64,000 nucleotides of DNA from Cinclus cinclus (lineage: Eukaryota > Chordata > Aves > Passeriformes > Cinclidae). Each line of letters begins with the position of its first letter. The first letter of the stretch is position 1. Below are positions 39,701 through 54,429 of the stretch, one piece after another. A model generated the notes under the pieces. That model was not told the origin of the DNA. It searched no databases and worked only from the letters and a program-made list of their open reading frames with translations. The stretch lies in contig NW_026912215.1 in NCBI RefSeq assembly GCF_963662255.1, forward strand, positions 62,001 through 126,000. Reading direction: 5' to 3'. A program made the position numbers and the translations under genes.

Positions 39701-40250
39701 CCAGGGATGGATTGTTACAGCACGGGGACCAATAGAAGCAAGGATCTATTATGCCACCATGGAGGCCAAGAATCAAATAATTCATTGTGACATCAAGTGG
39801 CCTAAATGGGCATGGGATGCATTGTGACACCACAGAGGTTAAGAGAAGCAAGGATCCATTGTGACCCAATGGAGGCTAACAATCTAATGATCCCTTTTGA
39901 CACCAATGGGCCTTAAAGGGCAGGGATGTATTGTGAAAGCATGGGGCCCAATTAAAACCTGGTACAATTTCGCCACCATGGAGGCCAAGAATCAAATGAT
40001 TCATTGTGACATCAAGTGGCCTAAAAGGGCATGGGATGCATTGTGACACCACAGGGGTTAAGAGAAGCAAGGAACCATTGTGACCCAATGCAGGCTAACA
40101 ATCTAAGAATCCCTTGTGGCACAAGGGGGCGCAAAATGACCACGGATGAACTCTGACAGCATGGGGACCTATAGAAGCAAGGAACCATTATGACACCATG
40201 AAGGCCAAGAATCAAATGGTTCATTGTGACATCAAGTGGCCTAAAAGGGA
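33640..40250 (+). repeat. Two tandem copies of a 3,522-bp (16-monomer) block
   Basis: The offset is 3,522 bp at about 33.64-34.5 kb, falls to 3,302 bp (one monomer fewer) at about 34.74-35.6 kb, and returns to 3,522 bp at about 35.7-36.7 kb. Private alleles are shared: ATTCTGACACC at about 34097/37619, GGGGTTATAAAAAGG at about 34185/37707, GGCCTTAAAGGGCATGG at about 34957/38259 and the one-base-deleted AATAGAACAAGG at about 35990/39512. The copies differ by one lost and one gained monomer. Confidence 0.83.
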
Positions 40251-43200
40251 TTGGAATGCATTGTGACACCACAGAGGTTAAGAGAAGCAAGGAACCATTG
40301 TGACCCTATGCAGGCTAACAATCTAATGATCCCTTGTGGCACCAGGGGGTATAAAAAGGGCCAGGGATGGATTGTTACAGCACGGGGACCAATAGAAGCA
40401 AGGATCTATTATGCCACCGTGGAGGCCAAGAATCAAATGATTCATTGTGACATCAAGTGGCCTAAAAGGGCATGGGATGCATTGTGACAGCACAGGGGTT
40501 AAGAGAAGCAAGGATCCATTGTCACCCAATTGAGGCTAACAATCTAAGGATCCCTTTTGACACCAATGGGCCTAAAAGGGTCAGGGATGTATTGTGAAAG
40601 CATGGGGCCCAGTGAAAACATGGTACAATCAAGCCACCATGGAGGCCAAGAATCAAATGATTCATTGTGACATCAAGTGGCCTAAAAGGGCATGGGATGC
40701 ATTGTGACACCACAGAGGTTAAGAGAAGCAAGGAACCATTGTGACCCAATGCAGGCTAACAATCTAATGATCCCTTGTGACACCAATGGGCCTAAAAGGG
40801 CCAGGGATGAATTGTTACAACACGGGGACCAATAGAAGCAAGGATCTATTATGCCACCATGGAGGCCAAGAATCAAATGATTCATTGTGACATCAAGTGG
40901 CCTAAAAGGGCATGGGATGCATTGTGACAGCACAGGGGTTAAGAGAAGCAAGGAACCATTGTGACCCAATGTAGGCTAACAATCTAAGAATCCCTTTTGA
41001 CACCAGGGGGCGCAAAATGACCACGGATGAACCGTGACAGCATGGGGACCTATAGAAGCAAGGAACCATTATGACACCATGAAGGCCAAGAATCAAATGG
41101 TTCATTGTAAGACCAAGTGGCCTAAAAGGGCTTGGAATGCATTGTGACAGCACAGAGGTTAAGAGAAGCAAGGAACCATTGTGACCCAATGCAGGCTAAC
41201 AATCTAATGATCCCTTGTGACACCAATGGGCCTAAAAGGGCCAGGGATGAATTGTGAAAGCATGGGGCCCCAGTAAAACCTGGTACAATTATGCCACCAT
41301 GGAGGCCAAGAATCAAATGATTCATTGTGACATCAAGTGGCCTAAAAGGGCATGGGATGCATTGTGACACCACAGAGGTTAAGAGAAGCAAGGAACCATT
41401 GTGACCCAATGCAGGCTAACAATCTAATGATCCCTTGTGACACCAATGGGCCTAAAAGGGGCAGGGATGAATTGTTACAACACGGGGACCAATAGAAGCA
41501 AGGATCTATTATGCCACCATGGAGGCCAAGAATCAAATGATTCATTGTGACATCAAGTGGCCTAAAAGGGCATGGGATGCATTGTGACACCACAGGGGTT
41601 AAGAGAAGCAAGGAACCATTGTGACCCAATGTAGGCTAACAATCTAAGAATCCCTTTTGACACCAGGGGGCGCAAAATGACCACGGATGAACCGTGACAG
41701 CATGGGGACTTATAGAAGCAAGGAACCATTATGACACCATGAAGGCCAAGAATCAAATGGTTCATTGTAAGACCAAGTGGCCTAAAAGGGCTTGGAATGC
41801 ATTGTGACAGCACAGAGGTTAAGAGAAGCAAGGAACCATTGTGACCCAATGCAGGCTAACAATCTAATGATCCCTTGTGACACCAATGGGCTTAAAAGGG
41901 CCAGGGATGTATTGTGAAAGCATGGGGACCCAGTAAAACCTGGTACAATTATGCCACCATGGAGGCCAAGAATCAAATAATTCATTGTGACATCAAGTGG
42001 CCTAAAAGGGCATGGGATGCATTGTGACACCACAGGGGTTAAGAGAAGCAAGGCACCATTGTAACCCAATGAAGGCTAACAATCTAAGAATCCCTTTTGA
42101 CACCAGGGGTCGAAAAAGGACCATGGATGAACTCTGACATCATGGGGACATATAGAAGCAAGGAACCATTATGACACCATGAAGGCCAAGAATCAAATGG
42201 TTCATTGTAAGACCAAGTGGCCTAAAAGGGCTTGGAATGCATTGTGACACCACAGAGGTTAAGAGAAGCAAGGAACCATTGTGACCCAATGCAGGCTAAC
42301 AATCTAATGATCCCTTGTGGCACCAGGGGGTATAAAAAGGGCCAGGGATGGATTGTTACAGCACGGGGACCAATAGAAGCAAGGATCTATTATGCCACCG
42401 TGGAGGCCAAGAATCAAATGATTCATTGTGACATCAAGTGGCCTAAAAGGGCATGGGATGCATTGTGACAGCACAGGGGTTAAGAGAAGCAAGGATCCAT
42501 TGTGACCCAATGGAGGCTAACAATCTAATAATCCCTTTTGACACCAATGGGCCTAAAAGGGGCAGGGATGTATTGTGAAAGCATGGGGCCCAGTGAAAAC
42601 ATGGTACAATCAAGCCACCATGGAGGCCAAGAATCAAATGATTCATTGTGACATCAAGTGGCCTAAAAGGGCATGGGATGCATTGTGACACCACAGGTGT
42701 TAAGAGAACCAAGGAACCATTGTTACCCAATGCAGGCTAACAATCTAAGAATCCCTTGTGACACCAGGGGGCGCAAAAGGGCCACGGATGGACTCTGACA
42801 GCATGGGGACCTATGGAAGCAAGGAACCATTATGACACCATGAAGGCCAAGAATCAAATGGTTCATTGTGACATCAAGTGGCCTAAAAGGGCTTGGAATG
42901 CATTGTGACAGCACAGAGGTTAAGAGAAGCAAGGGACCATTGTGACCCATTGCAGGCTAACAATCTAATGATCCCTAGTGACACCAATGGGCCTAAAAGG
43001 GCCAGGGATGGATTGTTACAGCACGGGGACCAATAGAAGCAAGGATCTATTATGCCACCATGGAGGCCAAGAATCAAATAATTCATTGTGACATCAAGTG
43101 GCCTAAAAGGGCATGGGATGCATTGTGACAGCACAGGGGTTAAGAGAAGCAAGGATCCATTGTGACCCAATGGAGGCTAACAATCTAATGATCCCTTGTG

Positions 43201-43627
43201 ACACCAATGGGCCTAAAAGGGGCAGGCATGTATTGTGAAAGCATGGGGTCCAATTAAAACCTGGTACAATTACGCCACCATGGAGGCCAAGAATCAAATG
43301 ATTCATTGTGACATCAAGTGGCCTAAAAGGGCATGGGATGCATTGTGACACCACAGGGGTTAAGAGAAGCAAGGAACCATTGTGACCCAATGCAGGCTAA
43401 CAATCTAATGATCCATTGTGACACCAAAGGGCCTAAAAGGGCCAGGGATGGATTGTTACAGCACGGGGACCAATAGAAGCAAGGATCTATTATGACACCA
43501 TGAAGGCCAAGAATCAAATGGTTCATTGTAAGACCAAGTGGCCTAAAAGGGCTTGGAATGCATTGTGACACCACAGGGGTTAAGAGAAGCAAGGAACCAT
43601 TGTGACCCAATGCAGGCTAACAATCTA

Positions 43628-46600
43628 AGAATCCCTTGTGGCACAAGGGGGCGCAAAATGACCACGGATGAACTCTGACAGCATCGGGACCTATAGAAGC
43701 AAGGAACCATTATGACACCATGAAGGCCAAGAATCAAATGGTTCATTGTAAGACCAAGTGGCCTAAAAGGGCATGGGATGCATTGTGACACCACAGAGGT
43801 TAAGAGAAGCAAGGAACCATTGTGACCCTATGCAGGCTAACAATCTAATGATCCCTTGTGGCACCAGGGGGTATAAAAAGGGCCAGGGATGGATTGTTAC
43901 AGCACGGGGACCAATAGAAGCAAGGATCTATTATGCCACCGTGGAGGCCAAGAATCAAATGATTCATTGTGACATCAAGTGGCCTAAAAGGGCATGGGAT
44001 GCATTGTGACAGCACAGGGGTTAAGAGAAGCAAGGATCCATTGTCACCCAATTGAGGCTAACAATCTAAGGATCCCTTTTGACACCAATGGGCCTAAAAG
44101 GGTCAGGGATGTATTGTGAAAGCATGGGGCCCAGTGAAAACATGGTACAATCAAGCCAACATGGAGGCCAAGAATCCAATGATTCATTGTGACATCAAGT
44201 GGCCTAAAAGGGCATGGGATGCATTGTGACACCACAGGGGTTAAGAGAACCAAGGCACCATTGTAACCCAATGCAGGCTAACAATCTAAGAATCCCTTTT
44301 GACACCAGGGGGCGCAAAAGGTCCACGGATGAACTCTGACAGCATGGGGACCTATAGAAGCAAGGAACCATTATGACACCATGAAGGCCAAGAATCAAAT
44401 GGTTCATTGTAAGACCAAGTGGCCTAAAAGGGCTTGGAATGCATTGTGACAGCACAGAGGTTAAGAGAAGCAAGGAACCATTGTGACCCAATGCAGGCTA
44501 ACAATCTAATGATCCCTTGTGGTACCGGGGGGTATAAAAAGGGCCAGGGATGGATTGTTACAGCACGGGGACCAATAGAAGCAAGGATCTATTATGCCAC
44601 CATGGAGGCCAAGAATCAAATGATTCATTGTGACATCAAGTGGCCTAAAAGGGCATGGGATGCATTGTGACACCACAGAGGTTAAGAGAAGCAAGGAACC
44701 ATTGTGACCCAATGCAGGCTAACAATCTAATGATCCCTTGTGACACCAATGGGCCTAAAAGGGGCAGGGATGAATTGTTACAACACGGGGACCAATAGAA
44801 GCAAGGATCTATTATGCCACCATGGAGGCCAAGAATCAAATGATTCATTGTGACATCAAGTGGCCTAAAAGGGCATGGGATGCATTGTGACACCACAGGG
44901 GTTAAGAGAAGCAAGGAACCATTGTGACCCAATGCAGGCTAACAATCTAATGATCCGTTGTGACACCAGGGGGTATAAAAAGGCCCAGGGATGGATTGTT
45001 ACAGCACGGGGACCAATAGAAGCAAGGATCTATTATGCCACCATGGAGGCCAAGAATCAAATAATTCATTGTGACATCAAGTGGCCTAAAAGGGCATGGG
45101 ATGCATTGTGACAGCACAGGCGTTAAGAGAAGCAAGGATCCATTGTGACCCAATGGAGGCTAACAATCTAATGATCCCTTTTGACACCAATGGGCCTAAA
45201 AGGGCAGGGATGTATTGTGAAAGCATGGGGCCCAATTAAAACCTGGTACAATTTCGCCACCATGGAGGCCAAGAATCAAATGATTCATTGTGACATCAAG
45301 TGGCCTAAAAGGGCATGGGATGCATTGTGACACCACAGGGGTTAAGAGAAGCAAGGAACCATTGTGACCCAATGCAGGCTAACAATCTAAGAATCCCTTG
45401 TGGCACAAGGGGGCGCAAAATGACCACGGATGAACTCTGACAGCATGGGGACCTATAGAAGCAAGGAACCATTATGACACCATGAAGGCCAAGAATCAAA
45501 TGGTTCATTGTGACATCAAGTGGCCTAAAAGGGATTGGAATGCATTGTGACACCACAGAGGTTAAGAGAAGCAAGGAACCATTGTGACCCAATGCAGGCT
45601 AACAATCTAATGATCCCTTGTGGCACCAGGGGGTATAAAAAGGGCCAGGGATGGATTGTTACAGCACGGGGACCAATAGAAGCAAGGATCTATTATGCCA
45701 CCGTGGAGGCCAAGAATCAAATGATTCATTGTGACATCAAGTGGCCTAAAAGGGCATGGGATGCATTGTGACAGCACAGGGGTTAAGAGAAGCAAGGATC
45801 CATTGTCACCCAATTGAGGCTAACAATCTAAGGATCCCTTTTGACACCAGGGGGCGCAAAAGGACCACGGATGAACTCTGACAGCATGGGGACCTATAGA
45901 AGCAAGGAACCATTATGACACCATGAAGGCCAAGAATCAAATGGTTCATTGTGACATCAAGTGGCCTAAAAGGGCTTGGAATGCATTGTGACACCACAGA
46001 GGTTAAGAGAAGCAAGGAACCATTGTGACCCAATGCAGGCTAACAATCTAATGATCCCTTGTGGCACCGGGGGGTATAAAAAGGGCCAGGGATGGATTGT
46101 TACAGCACGGGGACCAATAGAAGCAAGGATCTATTATGCCACCGTGCAGGCCAAGAATCAAATGATTCATTGTGACATCAAGTGGCCTAAAAGGGCATGG
46201 GATGCATTGTGACAGCACAGGGGTTAAGAGAAGCAAGGATCCATTGTGACCCAATGGAGGCTAACAATCTAATAATCCCTTTTGACACCAATGGGCGTAA
46301 AAGGGGCAGGGATGTATTGTGAAAGCATGGGGCCCAGTGAAAACATGGTACAATCAAGCCACCATGGAGGCCAAGAATCAAATGATTCATTGTGACATCA
46401 AGTGGCCTAAAAGGGCATGGGATGCATTGTGACACCACAGGGGTTAAGAGAAGCAAGGAACCATTGTGACCCAATGCAGGCTAACAATCTATGAATCCCT
46501 TTTGAAACCAGGTGGCGCAAAAGGACCACGGATGAACTCTGACAGCATGGGGACCTATAGAAGCAAGGAACCATTATGACACCATGAAGGCCAAGAATCA

Positions 46601-49600
46601 AATGGTTCATTGTAAGACCAAGTGGCCTAAAAGGGCATGGGATGCATTGTGACACCACAGAGGTTAAGAGAAGCAAGGAACCATTGTGACCCTATGCAGG
46701 CTAACAATCTAATGATCCCTTGTGGCACCAGGGGGTATAAAAAGGGCCAGGGATGGATTGTTACAGCACGGGGACCAATAGAAGCAAGGATCAATTATGC
46801 CACCGTGGAGGCCAAGAATCAAATGATTCATTGTGACATCAAGTGGCCTAAAAGGACATGGGATGCATTGTGACACCACAGGGGTTAAGAGAAGCAAGGA
46901 TCCATTGTGACCCAATGGAGGCTAATAATCCCAGGATTCCATTTGACACCAGGGGGCGTAAAAGGGCCAGGGATGAATTGTGACAGCATGGGGACCAATA
47001 GAAACAAGGAACCATTATGACACCATGGAGGCCAAGAATCAAATGATTCATTGTGACATCAAGTGGCCTAAAAGGGCATGGGATGCATTGTGACACCACA
47101 GGGGTTAAGAGAAGCAAGGAACCATTGTGACCCATTGCAGGCTAACAATCTAAGAATCCCTTTTGACACCAGGGGGCCCAAAATGACCACGGATGAACCT
47201 TGACAGCATGGGGACCTATAGAAGCAAGGAACCATTATGACACCATGAAGGCCAAGAATCAAATGGTTCATTGTAAGACCAAGTGGCCTAAAAGGGCATG
47301 GGATGCATTGTGACACCACAGAGGTTAAGAGAAGCAAGGAACCATTGTGACCCAATGCAGGCTAACAATCTAATGATCCCTTGTGACAGCAATGGGCCTA
47401 AAAGGGCCAGGGATGAATTGTGAAAGCATGGGGCCCCAGTAAAACCTGGTACAATTATGCCACCATGGAGGCCAAGAATCAAATGATTCATTGTGACATC
47501 AAGTGGCCTAAAAGGGCATGGGATGCATTGTGACACCACAGGGGTTAAGAGAAGCAAGGAACCATTGTGACCCAATGCAGGCTAACAATCTAAGAATCCC
47601 TTTTGAAACCAGGTGGCGCAAAAGGACCACGGATGAACTCTGACAGCATGGGGACCTATAGAAGCAAGGAACCATTATGACACCATGAAGGCCAAGAATC
47701 AAATGGTTCATTGTAAGACCAAGAGGCCTAAAAGGGCTTGGAATGCATTGTGACAGCACAGAGGTTAAGAGAAGCAAGGAACCATTGTGACCCAATGCAG
47801 GCTAACAATCTAATGATCCCTTGTGACACCAGGGGGTATAAAAAGGGCCAGGGATGGATTGTTACAGCACGGGGACCAATAGAAGCAAGGATCTATTATG
47901 CCACCATGGAGGCCAAGAATCAAATAATTCATTGTGACATCAAGTGGCCTAAAAGGGCATGGGATGTATTGTGACACCACAGAGGTTAAGAGAAGCAAGG
48001 ATCCATTGTGACCCAATGGAGGCTAACAATCTAAGAATCCCTTGTGGCACAAGGGGGCGCAAAATGACCACGGATGAACTCTGACAGCATCGGGACCTAT
48101 AGAAGCAAGGAACCATTATGACACCATGAAGGCCAAGAATCAAATGGTTCATTGTAAGACCAAGTGGCCTAAAAGGGCATGGGATGCATTGTGACACCAC
48201 AGAGGTTAAGAGAAGCAAGGAACCATTGTGACCCTATGCAGGCTAACAATCTAATGATCCCTTGTGGCACCAGGGGGTATAAAAAGGGCCAGGGATGGAT
48301 TGTTACAGCACGGGGACCAATAGAAGCAAGGATCTATTATGCCACCGTGGAGGCCAAGAATCAAATGATTCATTGTGACATCAAGTGGCCTAAAAGGGCA
48401 TGGGATGCATTGTGACAGCACAGGGGTTAAGAGAAGCAAGGATCCATTGTCACCCAATTGAGGCTAACAATCTAAGGATCCCTTTTGACACCAATGGGCC
48501 TAAAAGGGTCAGGGATGTATTGTGAAAGCATGGGGCCCAGTGAAAACATGGTACAATCAAGCCAACATGGAGGCCAAGAATCCAATGATTCATTGTGACA
48601 TCAAGTGGCCTAAAAGGGCATGGGATGCATTGTGACACCACAGGGGTTAAGAGAACCAAGGCACCATTGTAACCCAATGCAGGCTAACAATCTAAGAATC
48701 CCTTTTGACACCAGGGGGCGCAAAAGGTCCACGGATGAACTCTGACAGCATGGGGACCTATAGAAGCAAGGAACCATTATGACACCATGAAGGCCAAGAA
48801 TCAAATGGTTCATTGTAAGACCAAGTGGCCTAAAAGGGCTTGGAATGCATTGTGACAGCACAGAGGTTAAGAGAAGCAAGGAACCATTGTGACCCAATGC
48901 AGGCTAACAATCTAATGATCCCTTGTGGTACCGGGGGGTATAAAAAGGGCCAGGGATGGATTGTTACAGCACGGGGACCAATAGAAGCAAGGATCTATTA
49001 TGCCACCATGGAGGCCAAGAATCAAATGATTCATTGTGACATCAAGTGGCCTAAAAGGGCATGGGATGCATTGTGACACCACAGAGGTTAAGAGAAGCAA
49101 GGAACCATTGTGACCCAATGCAGGCTAACAATCTAATGATCCCTTGTGACACCAATGGGCCTAAAAGGGGCAGGGATGAATTGTTACAACACGGGGACCA
49201 ATAGAAGCAAGGATCTATTATGCCACCATGGAGGCCAAGAATCAAATGATTCATTGTGACATCAAGTGGCCTAAAAGGGCATGGGATGCATTGTGACACC
49301 ACAGGGGTTAAGAGAAGCAAGGAACCATTGTGACCCAATGCAGGCTAACAATCTAATGATCCGTTGTGACACCAGGGGGTATAAAAAGGCCCAGGGATGG
49401 ATTGTTACAGCACGGGGACCAATAGAAGCAAGGATCTATTATGCCACCATGGAGGCCAAGAATCAAATAATTCATTGTGACATCAAGTGGCCTAAAAGGG
49501 CATGGGATGCATTGTGACAGCACAGGCGTTAAGAGAAGCAAGGATCCATTGTGACCCAATGGAGGCTAACAATCTAATGATCCCTTTTGACACCAATGGG

Positions 49601-52440
49601 CCTAAAAGGGCAGGGATGTATTGTGAAAGCATGGGGCCCAATTAAAACCTGGTACAATTTCGCCACCATGGAGGCCAAGAATCAAATGATTCATTGTGAC
49701 ATCAAGTGGCCTAAAAGGGCATGGGATGCATTGTGACACCACAGGGGTTAAGAGAAGCAAGGAACCATTGTGACCCAATGCAGGCTAACAATCTAAGAAT
49801 CCCTTGTGGCACAAGGGGGCGCAAAATGACCACGGATGAACTCTGACAGCATGGGGACCTATAGAAGCAAGGAACCATTATGACACCATGAAGGCCAAGA
49901 ATCAAATGGTTCATTGTGACATCAAGTGGCCTAAAAGGGATTGGAATGCATTGTGACACCACAGAGGTTAAGAGAAGCAAGGAACCATTGTGACCCAATG
50001 CAGGCTAACAATCTAATGATCCCTTGTGGCACCAGGGGGTATAAAAAGGGCCAGGGATGGATTGTTACAGCACGGGGACCAATAGAAGCAAGGATCTATT
50101 ATGCCACCGTGGAGGCCAAGAATCAAATGATTCATTGTGACATCAAGTGGCCTAAAAGGGCATGGGATGCATTGTGACAGCACAGGGGTTAAGAGAAGCA
50201 AGGATCCATTGTCACCCAATTGAGGCTAACAATCTAAGGATCCCTTTTGACACCAGGGGGCGCAAAAGGACCACGGATGAACTCTGACAGCATGGGGACC
50301 TATAGAAGCAAGGAACCATTATGACACCATGAAGGCCAAGAATCAAATGGTTCATTGTGACATCAAGTGGCCTAAAAGGGCTTGGAATGCATTGTGACAC
50401 CACAGAGGTTAAGAGAAGCAAGGAACCATTGTGACCCAATGCAGGCTAACAATCTAATGATCCCTTGTGGCACCGGGGGGTATAAAAAGGGCCAGGGATG
50501 GATTGTTACAGCACGGGGACCAATAGAAGCAAGGATCTATTATGCCACCGTGCAGGCCAAGAATCAAATGATTCATTGTGACATCAAGTGGCCTAAAAGG
50601 GCATGGGATGCATTGTGACAGCACAGGGGTTAAGAGAAGCAAGGATCCATTGTGACCCAATGGAGGCTAACAATCTAATAATCCCTTTTGACACCAATGG
50701 GCGTAAAAGGGGCAGGGATGTATTGTGAAAGCATGGGGCCCAGTGAAAACATGGTACAATCAAGCCACCATGGAGGCCAAGAATCAAATGATTCATTGTG
50801 ACATCAAGTGGCCTAAAAGGGCATGGGATGCATTGTGACACCACAGGGGTTAAGAGAAGCAAGGAACCATTGTGACCCAATGCAGGCTAACAATCTATGA
50901 ATCCCTTTTGAAACCAGGTGGCGCAAAAGGACCACGGATGAACTCTGACAGCATGGGGACCTATAGAAGCAAGGAACCATTATGACACCATGAAGGCCAA
51001 GAATCAAATGGTTCATTGTAAGACCAAGTGGCCTAAAAGGGCATGGGATGCATTGTGACACCACAGAGGTTAAGAGAAGCAAGGAACCATTGTGACCCTA
51101 TGCAGGCTAACAATCTAATGATCCCTTGTGGCACCAGGGGGTATAAAAAGGGCCAGGGATGGATTGTTACAGCACGGGGACCAATAGAAGCAAGGATCAA
51201 TTATGCCACCGTGGAGGCCAAGAATCAAATGATTCATTGTGACATCAAGTGGCCTAAAAGGACATGGGATGCATTGTGACACCACAGGGGTTAAGAGAAG
51301 CAAGGATCCATTGTGACCCAATGGAGGCTAATAATCCCAGGATTCCATTTGACACCAGGGGGCGTAAAAGGGCCAGGGATGAATTGTGACAGCATGGGGA
51401 CCAATAGAAACAAGGAACCATTATGACACCATGGAGGCCAAGAATCAAATGATTCATTGTGACATCAAGTGGCCTAAAAGGGCATGGGATGCATTGTGAC
51501 ACCACAGGGGTTAAGAGAAGCAAGGAACCATTGTGACCCATTGCAGGCTAACAATCTAAGAATCCCTTTTGACACCAGGGGGCCCAAAATGACCACGGAT
51601 GAACCTTGACAGCATGGGGACCTATAGAAGCAAGGAACCATTATGACACCATGAAGGCCAAGAATCAAATGGTTCATTGTAAGACCAAGTGGCCTAAAAG
51701 GGCATGGGATGCATTGTGACACCACAGAGGTTAAGAGAAGCAAGGAACCATTGTGACCCAATGCAGGCTAACAATCTAATGATCCCTTGTGACAGCAATG
51801 GGCCTAAAAGGGCCAGGGATGAATTGTGAAAGCATGGGGCCCCAGTAAAACCTGGTACAATTATGCCACCATGGAGGCCAAGAATCAAATGATTCATTGT
51901 GACATCAAGTGGCCTAAAAGGGCATGGGATGCATTGTGACACCACAGGGGTTAAGAGAAGCAAGGAACCATTGTGACCCAATGCAGGCTAACAATCTAAG
52001 AATCCCTTTTGAAACCAGGTGGCGCAAAAGGACCACGGATGAACTCTGACAGCATGGGGACCTATAGAAGCAAGGAACCATTATGACACCATGAAGGCCA
52101 AGAATCAAATGGTTCATTGTAAGACCAAGAGGCCTAAAAGGGCTTGGAATGCATTGTGACAGCACAGAGGTTAAGAGAAGCAAGGAACCATTGTGACCCA
52201 ATGCAGGCTAACAATCTAATGATCCCTTGTGACACCAGGGGGTATAAAAAGGGCCAGGGATGGATTGTTACAGCACGGGGACCAATAGAAGCAAGGATCT
52301 ATTATGCCACCATGGAGGCCAAGAATCAAATAATTCATTGTGACATCAAGTGGCCTAAAAGGGCATGGGATGTATTGTGACACCACAGAGGTTAAGAGAA
52401 GCAAGGATCCATTGTGACCCAATGGAGGCTAACAATCTAA
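43628..52440 (+). repeat. Two tandem copies of a 4,406-bp (20-monomer) block, apparently identical
   Basis: Copy 1 is about 43628-48033 and copy 2 about 48034-52440. Private variants are shared throughout: GCATCGGGAC at about 43681/48087, GATCCGTTGTG at about 44953/49359, CCGTGCAGGCC at about 46143/50549, AATCTATGAATCC at about 46486/50892, AAAGGACATGGG at about 46852/51258, GGGGGCCCAAAATG at about 47173/51579 and CCAAGAGGCCTAAAAG at about 47720/52126. I found no difference in the lines compared. Both breakpoints fall in the AGGCTAACAATCTAA part of sub-repeat 2, as expected for a recent in-register unequal crossover or a local duplication. Confidence 0.88.
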
Positions 52441-53273
52441 TGATCCCTTTTGACACCAATGGGCCTAAAAGGGCAGGGATGTATTGTGAAAGCATGGGGC
52501 CCAATTAAAACCTGGTACAATTTCGCCACCATGGAGGCCAAGAATCAAATGATTCATTGTGACATCAAGTGGCCTAAAAGGGCATGGGATGCATTGTGAC
52601 ACCACAGGGGTTAAGAGAAGCAAGGCACCATTGCAACCCAATGCAGGCTAACAATCTAAGAATCCCTTTTGACACCATGGGGCGCAAAAGGACCACGGAT
52701 GAACTCTGACAGCATGGGGACCTATAGAAGCAAGGAACCATTATGACACCATGAAGGCCAAGAATCAAATGGTTCATTGTGACATCAAGTGGCCTAAAAG
52801 GGCTTGGAATGCATTGTGACACCACAGAGGTTAAGAGAAGCAAGGAACCATTGTGACCCAATGCAGGCTAACAATCTAATGATCCCTTGTGGCACCGGGG
52901 GGTATAAAAAGGGCCAGGGATGGATTGTTACAGCACGGGGACCAATAGAAGCAAGGATCTATTATGCCACCATGGAGGCCAAGAATCAAATGATTCATTG
53001 TGACATCAAGTGGCCTAAAAGGGCATGGGATGCATTGTGACACCACAGAGGTTAAGAGAAGCAAGGAACCATTGTGACCCAATGCAGGCTAACAATCTAA
53101 TGATCCCTTGTGACACCAATGGGCCTAAAAGGGGCAGGGATGAATTGTTACAACACGGGGACCAATAGAAGCAAGGATCTATTATGCCACCATGGAGGCC
53201 AAGAATCAAATGATTCATTGTGACATCAAGTGGCCTAAAAGGGCATGGGATGCATTGTGACAGCACAGAGGTT

Positions 53274-54429
53274 AAGAGAAGCAAGGAACCATTGTGACCC
53301 AATGCAGGCTAACAATCTAATGATCCCTTGTGACACCAGGGGGTATAAAAAGGGCCAGGGATGGATTGTTACAGCACGGGGACCAATAGAAGCAAGGATC
53401 TATTATGCCACCATGGAGGCCAAGAATCAAATAATTCATTGTGACATCAAGTGGCCTAAAAGGGCATGGGATGCATTGTGACACCACAGAGGTTAAGGGA
53501 AGCAAGGATCCATTGTGACCCAATGGAGGCTAACAATCTAATGATCCCTTTTGACACCAATGGGCCTTAAAGGGCAGGGATGTATTGTGAAAGCATGGGG
53601 CCCAATTAAAACCTGGTACAATTTCGCCACCATGGAGGCCAAGAATCAAATGATTCATTGTGACATCAAGTGGCCTAAAAGGGCATGGGATGCATTGTGA
53701 CACCACAGGGGTTAAGAGAAGCAAGGAACCATTGTGACCCAATGCAGGCTAACAATCTAAGAATCCCTTTTGACACCAGGGGGCGCAAAATGACCACGGA
53801 TGAACCTTGACAGCATGGGGACCTATAGAAGCAAGGAACCATTATGACACCATGAAGGCCAAGAATCAAATGGTTCATTGTAAGACCAAGTGGCCTAAAA
53901 GGGCTTGGAATGCATTGTGACACCACAGAGGTGAAGAGAAGCAAGGAACCATTGTGACCCAATGCAGGCTAACAATCTAATGATCCCTTGTGACACCAGG
54001 GGGTATAAAAAGGGCCAGGGATGGATTGTTACAGCACGGGGACCAATAGAAGCAAGGATCTATTATGCCACCATGGAGGCCAAGAATCAAATAATTCATT
54101 GTGACATCAAGTGGCCTAAAAGGGCATGGGATGCATTGTGACACCACAGAGGTTAAGGGAAGCAAGGATCCATTGTGACCCAATGGAGGCTAACAATCTA
54201 ATGATCCCTTTTGACACCAATGGGCCTTAAAGGGCAGGGATGTATTGTGAAAGCATGGGGCCCAATTAAAACCTGGTACAATTTCGCCACCATGGAGGCC
54301 AAGAATCAAATGATTCATTGTGACATCAAGTGGCCTAAAAGGGCATGGGATGCATTGTGACACCACAGGGGTTAAGAGAAGCAAGGAACCATTGTGACCC
54401 AATGCAGGCTAACAATCTAAGAATCCCTT
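53274..54429 (+). repeat. 660-bp (3-monomer) offset duplication, identical over about 496 bp
   Basis: Sequence 53274-53769 equals 53934-54429 in a line-by-line comparison. It includes the shared GTTAAGGGAAGC and GGGCCTTAAAGGGCAGG alleles. Just upstream, copy 2 has GAGGTGAAGAG instead of GAGGTTAAGAG. Downstream, copy 1 runs into a CACCAGGGGGCGC monomer and copy 2 into a CACAAGGGGGCGC monomer. Confidence 0.87.
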
